8,682 bases of DNA from an uncultured Rubritalea sp. (GTDB lineage Bacteria; Verrucomicrobiota; Verrucomicrobiia; Verrucomicrobiales; Akkermansiaceae): positions 1 to 8,682 of the forward strand of contig CALFBV010000108.1 in NCBI GenBank assembly GCA_937951395.1, read 5' to 3'. Within the stretch, counting starts at the first letter, position 1. Each line of letters opens with the position of its first letter. The notes under the pieces were generated by a model, which saw only the letters and a program-made list of their open reading frames with translations, had not been told where the DNA came from and did no database searches. Below, piece by piece: positions 6,270-8,682 of the stretch. A program made the translations under genes and the position numbers.

Positions 6270-8528
6270 ATGAACTTTAGTATCTCCAACCTCACCTTTT
6301 CACCTAGCACGGCGCTCTTCATCATTGGGTTAGTCGCGCTAGCTATCATTGGTGGACTGTGCCTCATCGCTTGGAAAAGAGCTACCCGACCAGTGCGCAC
6401 GGGGCTATTAGAGGGATTACGTTTCCTCATCGCGCTTATCATCGTGCTCATGCTCTGGAAGCCTGAGTGGCGCACTATTACTTATCCAGAAGATAAGCCA
6501 GAGATAGCCATCCTCTGGGATGGATCTGAGTCCATGACTACCGAGGATGCCGTTCTGCCAAAGTGGCTGGACAATAGCTCGTCTGTCGCCACACGCGCAG
6601 AATTCATTAAACAAGCCCTCGGAGCAGACTTCTGGGAAAAACTAGAAGATGGGGGCAAGGTCAAAGTCTTCACTGAAGACTTCTCTGCTCTACCGGAAGA
6701 TATTTCTATCGAAGAAAAATCCAAGCAAGGATCAGACCTTAACTCCCCACTTCTCAAACTAGTAGAAGAGCATGACAACCTCAAAGCTGTAATCCTCATC
6801 TCCGATGGCGATCACAATCTCAACCGCAAAGACGGCAACCCAAACTCCCCTACCCGCGCGGCTCAGCAGCTCCATATCAACAAAACACCACTTTATGCTG
6901 TACCAGTGGGTGCTGAGAAAAGCTTGCCTGATTTAGAGCTTATCAATCTCTCCGCTCCAGACTTCGGGATCGTAGGTGAGTATGTGCAGGTTCCATTCTC
7001 TATCAAGTCATCGATGGAAAAGGACATCCGCACCACAGTGACAGTAAGAGATGATAAAGGCAATCCACCTAAAACAAAAACGATCACTATCCCCGCCAAT
7101 AAAACCTACCGTGGCTCTATGCTCTGGCAGCTCAAGCAGGAAGGCTCTACCAAGCTCAAACTCTCGTTCCCGGTCAATCAGGGTGAGCTCATTACTTCTA
7201 ACAACAGCCAAGAATTCATCATCGGCGCGAAGAAAGAATCTATTAAGATTCTCGTCATTGAAACCCGACCTCGCTGGGAATACCGCTTCATAAGAAACGC
7301 GCTCTCCAGAGACCCAGGCGTAGATGTGGACTGCCTCCTCCTTCACCCGAAGCACGGAAAAGGTGATGGTCCAGATTACATCCAGAATTTCCCAGACCAG
7401 CTAGAAGACCTCCAGAAATATGATGTCGTCTTCCTCGGCGATGTCGGGATAGGAAAAGACCAACTCACCTTAGAACAGGCTAATCTTCTAGCAGGGCTCG
7501 TGAAAGAGCAAGCCAGCGGCATCGTCTTCATCCCTGGACCACTTGGTAACCAGCTCACTCTAAAAGACTCTGAGTTAGAACCGATCATTCCGATCATTTT
7601 CGATGAGTCAAAACCAAAGGGACTCAGTGATGAAGTCCCCTCTCCGCTCAACCTCACCAGCCCAGGCAAGACATCACTACTCACACTTCTAGGAAACGAT
7701 GAAGCTGAGAACCCTAAAATCTGGAGAAATCTCCCAGGCTTTTACTGGTGTGCAGCAGTCAAGAAGACCAAGGCAGGTGCAACCGTCCTCGCCACTCACG
7801 CCAACCGTAAAAACAGCTACGGCTCTATCCCGATGCTCGTCACAAAGCAGGCAGGCAGCGGCAAGGCTCTCTTCCTAGGACACGACTCAGCATGGCGCTG
7901 GAGACGCGGCGTGGAAGACCTCTACCACTTCAGATTCTGGAAAAACGTAGCTCGCTGGATGTCCTATCAGCGCAACATGGCCGCAGGCGAGAGACTCCGC
8001 CTCTACCGCACCCCAGACAGACCTAAGCCAGGCGATCTAGTCAGCCTCAGTGTAAACGCATTTGATGCCAATGGCGTCCCCCTCCGTGAAGGAAATGTAG
8101 AAGTAGAAATCATCGCACCTGACAGCTCTAAAAAGACCATCATCCTCGACAGAAGCGAAGGCAGCTGGGGAGCATTCACTGGCGGGTTTGATATTAACCA
8201 GGTCGGTGAATATAAAGTCACCGCTGGCATCGAAGGCGACAAGACAGCTAAAAAAGTCTCCACCTCCGTCATCGCACAAGGTCAGCAGATCGAAAAAGTA
8301 GGTAAACCCGTAAATACCGAGCTACTCAAAGAAATATCACGCATAACCAAGGGGCAGCTCATCATGCCGGACCAGCTAGACAAGATCACCAACCTTATCA
8401 ATGCTCTCCCAGCCAAGACCCCATTTGAATCACGCCACCCAATCTGGGCACACATCGCCCTACTAATCACACTCATTACCCTACTAGCTCTCTTCTGGAT
8501 AGGGCGTAAGCTGAACGGCACGTTTTAA
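6270..8528 (+). CDS. Large VWA / GATase-like membrane protein
   Basis: This 752-residue membrane protein is the last gene of the operon. Two helices (about 14-35 and 47-63) flank a basic loop (WKRATRPVRTGLLEGLR). A VWA domain spans about 75-220 with MIDAS DGSES (D84, S86, S88), a GSDLNSPL segment (154-161) where Ser replaces the usual Thr, and ISDGD (D179). An Ig-like beta region follows (about 222-318). A GATase1-like Rossmann region starts at IKILVIETRPRWEYRFIRNA (325-344), continues through DVVFLGDVG, and ends in GSGKALFLGHDSAWRWRRG (529-547). A second beta-sandwich lies at about 575-672, and a C-terminal helix at 726-745 ends with a short basic tail. The body should be periplasmic. No catalytic cysteine in a nucleophile-elbow context is seen in the GATase-like part, so a binding role is more likely than catalysis. 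The ATG at 6270, 16 bases after the previous stop, has no Shine-Dalgarno sequence. Family identity is firm; function is not. Confidence 0.88.
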   Translation: MNFSISNLTFSPSTALFIIGLVALAIIGGLCLIAWKRATRPVRTGLLEGLRFLIALIIVLMLWKPEWRTITYPEDKPEIAILWDGSESMTTEDAVLPKWLDNSSSVATRAEFIKQALGADFWEKLEDGGKVKVFTEDFSALPEDISIEEKSKQGSDLNSPLLKLVEEHDNLKAVILISDGDHNLNRKDGNPNSPTRAAQQLHINKTPLYAVPVGAEKSLPDLELINLSAPDFGIVGEYVQVPFSIKSSMEKDIRTTVTVRDDKGNPPKTKTITIPANKTYRGSMLWQLKQEGSTKLKLSFPVNQGELITSNNSQEFIIGAKKESIKILVIETRPRWEYRFIRNALSRDPGVDVDCLLLHPKHGKGDGPDYIQNFPDQLEDLQKYDVVFLGDVGIGKDQLTLEQANLLAGLVKEQASGIVFIPGPLGNQLTLKDSELEPIIPIIFDESKPKGLSDEVPSPLNLTSPGKTSLLTLLGNDEAENPKIWRNLPGFYWCAAVKKTKAGATVLATHANRKNSYGSIPMLVTKQAGSGKALFLGHDSAWRWRRGVEDLYHFRFWKNVARWMSYQRNMAAGERLRLYRTPDRPKPGDLVSLSVNAFDANGVPLREGNVEVEIIAPDSSKKTIILDRSEGSWGAFTGGFDINQVGEYKVTAGIEGDKTAKKVSTSVIAQGQQIEKVGKPVNTELLKEISRITKGQLIMPDQLDKITNLINALPAKTPFESRHPIWAHIALLITLITLLALFWIGRKLNGTF

Positions 8529-8551
8529 TCTAACCCTACTAAAATAAAGAA

Positions 8552-8577
8552 CCCCGCCGCAAGCGGACGGGGTATTT
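8552..8577. terminator. GC-rich hairpin, likely bidirectional terminator
   Basis: CCCCGCCGC (8552-8560) pairs with GCGGACGGGG (8563-8572) through CCCCG/CGGGG and CCG/CGG, with one bulged A at 8567 and a small CAAG loop. On the plus strand it is followed by TATTT, a short T-tract, 23 bases after the operon's stop. On the minus strand it is followed by TTCTTTATTTT, a better T-tract, and it starts 3 bases after the stop of the minus-strand transposase fragment. It can therefore serve as terminator for both convergent genes. It may also be the end hairpin of an IS200-like or REP element. Confidence 0.7.
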
Positions 8578-8682
8578 AGAATAGCGTAAGCTGGTGATCT
8601 TTATGAAGCTCTTGATATTCTCCACCCTGATTCTTTACATACTTCGCAATCATCTCTTCATCTCCATGCTTTCCTACACTAC
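8576..8682 (-). CDS. Probable IS200/REP-type (Y1) transposase, C-terminal fragment
   Basis: The minus strand is open from the window edge to a TAA at 8578-8576, giving 34 residues. They begin SVGKHGDEEMIAKYVKNQGG and end EYQELHKDHQLTLF. An S-V-G turn followed by an amphipathic helix of the form I-x-x-Y-V-x-N-Q, then an E-Y-x-x-L-H stretch and a terminal L-x-L-F, resembles the end of IS200/IS605-family and REP-associated tyrosine transposases, which cut and join single-stranded DNA at hairpins. The catalytic HUH motif and tyrosine would lie outside the window, so the call rests on the C-terminal end alone. The immediately adjacent hairpin fits this family. Alternatively it is the end of an unrelated gene. 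It is unknown whether the gene is intact. Confidence 0.55.
   Translation of the reverse strand, partial: SVGKHGDEEMIAKYVKNQGGEYQELHKDHQLTLF

Noticed and set aside
7008..7355. Minus-strand open frame of 115 codons inside the last operon gene
   Set aside because: It is antisense to the beta region and the GATase-like start; nothing recognisable.

Overview
The window suggests a Gram-negative-type bacterium of the Planctomycetes-Verrucomicrobia-Chlamydiae group, most likely a member of the Verrucomicrobia. This rests on protein style, moderate GC by eye, and the gene order MoxR ATPase, soluble DUF58, BatA-type VWA protein, giant membrane VWA/GATase-like protein, which is typical of that group. 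The taxonomic placement is inference; no marker gene is present.

Layout. (1) Positions 2-175, plus strand: the last 57 residues of a GT4-type glycosyltransferase. (2) Positions 266-2044, minus strand and convergent with it: a complete MsbA-like ABC exporter with fused membrane and ATPase domains. Together they look like the end of an envelope lipid or polysaccharide locus. (3) Positions 2045-2259: a divergent, AT-rich regulatory gap containing a perfect 8-bp inverted repeat. (4) Positions 2260-8528, plus strand: a tight four-gene operon of moxR, DUF58, BatA/VWA and VWA/GATase-like genes, with gaps of 43, 0 and 16 bases. (5) Positions 8552-8572: a GC-rich hairpin just after the operon. (6) Positions 8576-8682, minus strand: the C-terminal end of a probable IS200/REP-type (Y1) transposase, cut by the window edge.

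How the operon probably works. MoxR is a cytoplasmic AAA+ chaperone-like ATPase. DUF58 is a soluble cytoplasmic VWA adaptor with an intact MIDAS motif. The two large proteins each have an N-terminal pair of membrane helices with a basic cytoplasmic loop, a large body predicted to lie in the periplasm, and a C-terminal anchor. Each body carries its own MIDAS metal site and a glutamine-amidotransferase-like Rossmann region. Three successive genes therefore encode VWA domains, and the two membrane proteins look like diverged copies of one architecture. By analogy with MoxR/Bat systems, the set would energise maturation or metal insertion of envelope or exported proteins, but the client is unknown.

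No tRNA, rRNA, CRISPR array or intact mobile element was seen. The best candidates for something under-described are the paired VWA/GATase-like membrane proteins and the hairpin beside the transposase.
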